This document shows, piece after piece, positions 5,096 through 5,213 of a stretch of DNA of 5,213 nucleotides. The notes under the pieces are model-generated. The model did not search any database and was not told the DNA's origin. It saw only the letters and a list, made by a program, of their open reading frames with translations. Origin of the DNA: Clostridiaceae bacterium (GTDB lineage Bacteria > Bacillota > Clostridia > Saccharofermentanales > DTU023); NCBI GenBank assembly GCA_012800135.1, contig JAAZJV010000305.1, positions 1 through 5,213 of the forward strand. The letters run 5' to 3'. The translations under genes were made by a program, and so were the position numbers. The stretch's first letter is position 1. Each line of letters begins with the position of its first letter.

Positions 5096-5213
5096 CACGC
5101 TCTTTACATTTTTCTGTTTTAAGAAGAGAATGTCCCTATAAGCAAGACAGGATAACACCGCCTCGACGACAAAGAAGTGGGATGTTGCTTGCCCAATACG
5201 CAAGCAACCTTGA
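5096..5213. other. right-edge non-coding or partial-gene stretch
   Basis: No gene can be supported here. A minus-strand frame is open from the edge to a TAA at about 5069-5071 (about 47 codons) but shows no recognisable motif and runs over the predicted promoter. The stretch is cut by the window, so a neighbouring gene end cannot be excluded. Confidence 0.3.
5184..5208. repeat. perfect 9-bp inverted repeat, possible terminator stem or operator
   Basis: GTTGCTTGC (5184-5192) and GCAAGCAAC (5200-5208) are perfect complements separated by a 7-nt loop (CCAATAC). There is no T-tract on the visible + side (the window ends 5 bases later) or on the minus side. It may be the stem of a terminator for a gene beyond the right edge, or a dyad operator. 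Confidence 0.5.

Noticed and set aside
4922..5122. 66-codon + strand frame in the right-hand non-coding stretch
   Set aside because: It has no Shine-Dalgarno, its hydrophobic, Phe-rich tail comes from the A/T-rich promoter sequence, it has no recognisable motif, and it overlaps the opposite-strand promoter and leader.

Overview
The window looks like chromosomal DNA of a mid-GC bacterium (roughly 45-50% GC by eye), most likely an anaerobic member of the Bacillota (Clostridia or Negativicutes type). The reasons are purine-rich Shine-Dalgarno sequences, GTG starts, sigma-A-like promoters, and above all a membrane redox cassette that I know mainly from anaerobic Firmicutes: a small CXXC membrane protein (CD1871A family), a NapH/CcoG-like polyferredoxin and a TlpA-type lipoprotein. 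No taxon can be fixed from the sequence alone. There are no tRNA or rRNA genes, insertion sequences or CRISPR arrays.

Layout from left to right. (1) The 3' end of a PEBP (YbhB/YbcL) family gene on the + strand enters from the left edge. (2) After a 129-bp convergent gap, a minus-strand gene encodes a protein resembling only the C-terminal chaperone domain of trigger factor. It has its own sigma-A-like promoter and a strong Shine-Dalgarno before a GTG start. (3) A gap of about 295 bp holds that promoter. (4) A minus-strand redox group reads, in transcription order, small CXXC membrane protein, 9-bp gap, membrane 4Fe-4S polyferredoxin, 165-bp gap containing a hairpin, thioredoxin-fold lipoprotein. 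(5) About 100 bp upstream of the group and in the same direction lies a choline-kinase/LicA-like phosphotransferase. (6) The right-hand 420 bp are apparently non-coding. They hold a perfect TATAAT promoter facing the kinase, a leader of about 285 nt with repeated GCGGGTGAGA motifs and a weak terminator-like hairpin, and a perfect 9-bp inverted repeat at the window edge.

The three redox genes suggest a trans-membrane thiol reduction relay. The polyferredoxin would take low-potential electrons on the cytoplasmic side. The small CXXC membrane protein and the surface-anchored thioredoxin-like lipoprotein could then carry reducing power outside the membrane, the job CcdA/DsbD does elsewhere. This is inference: no CcdA or DsbD is seen here and no partner substrate is encoded in the window. 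The kinase may share a transcript with the group but has no obvious functional link to it.

Points most worth a second look are the redox cassette with its lineage-specific N-terminal extensions (one built from an in-frame 63-bp duplication), the stand-alone trigger-factor C-domain protein, and the structured leader of the kinase gene.
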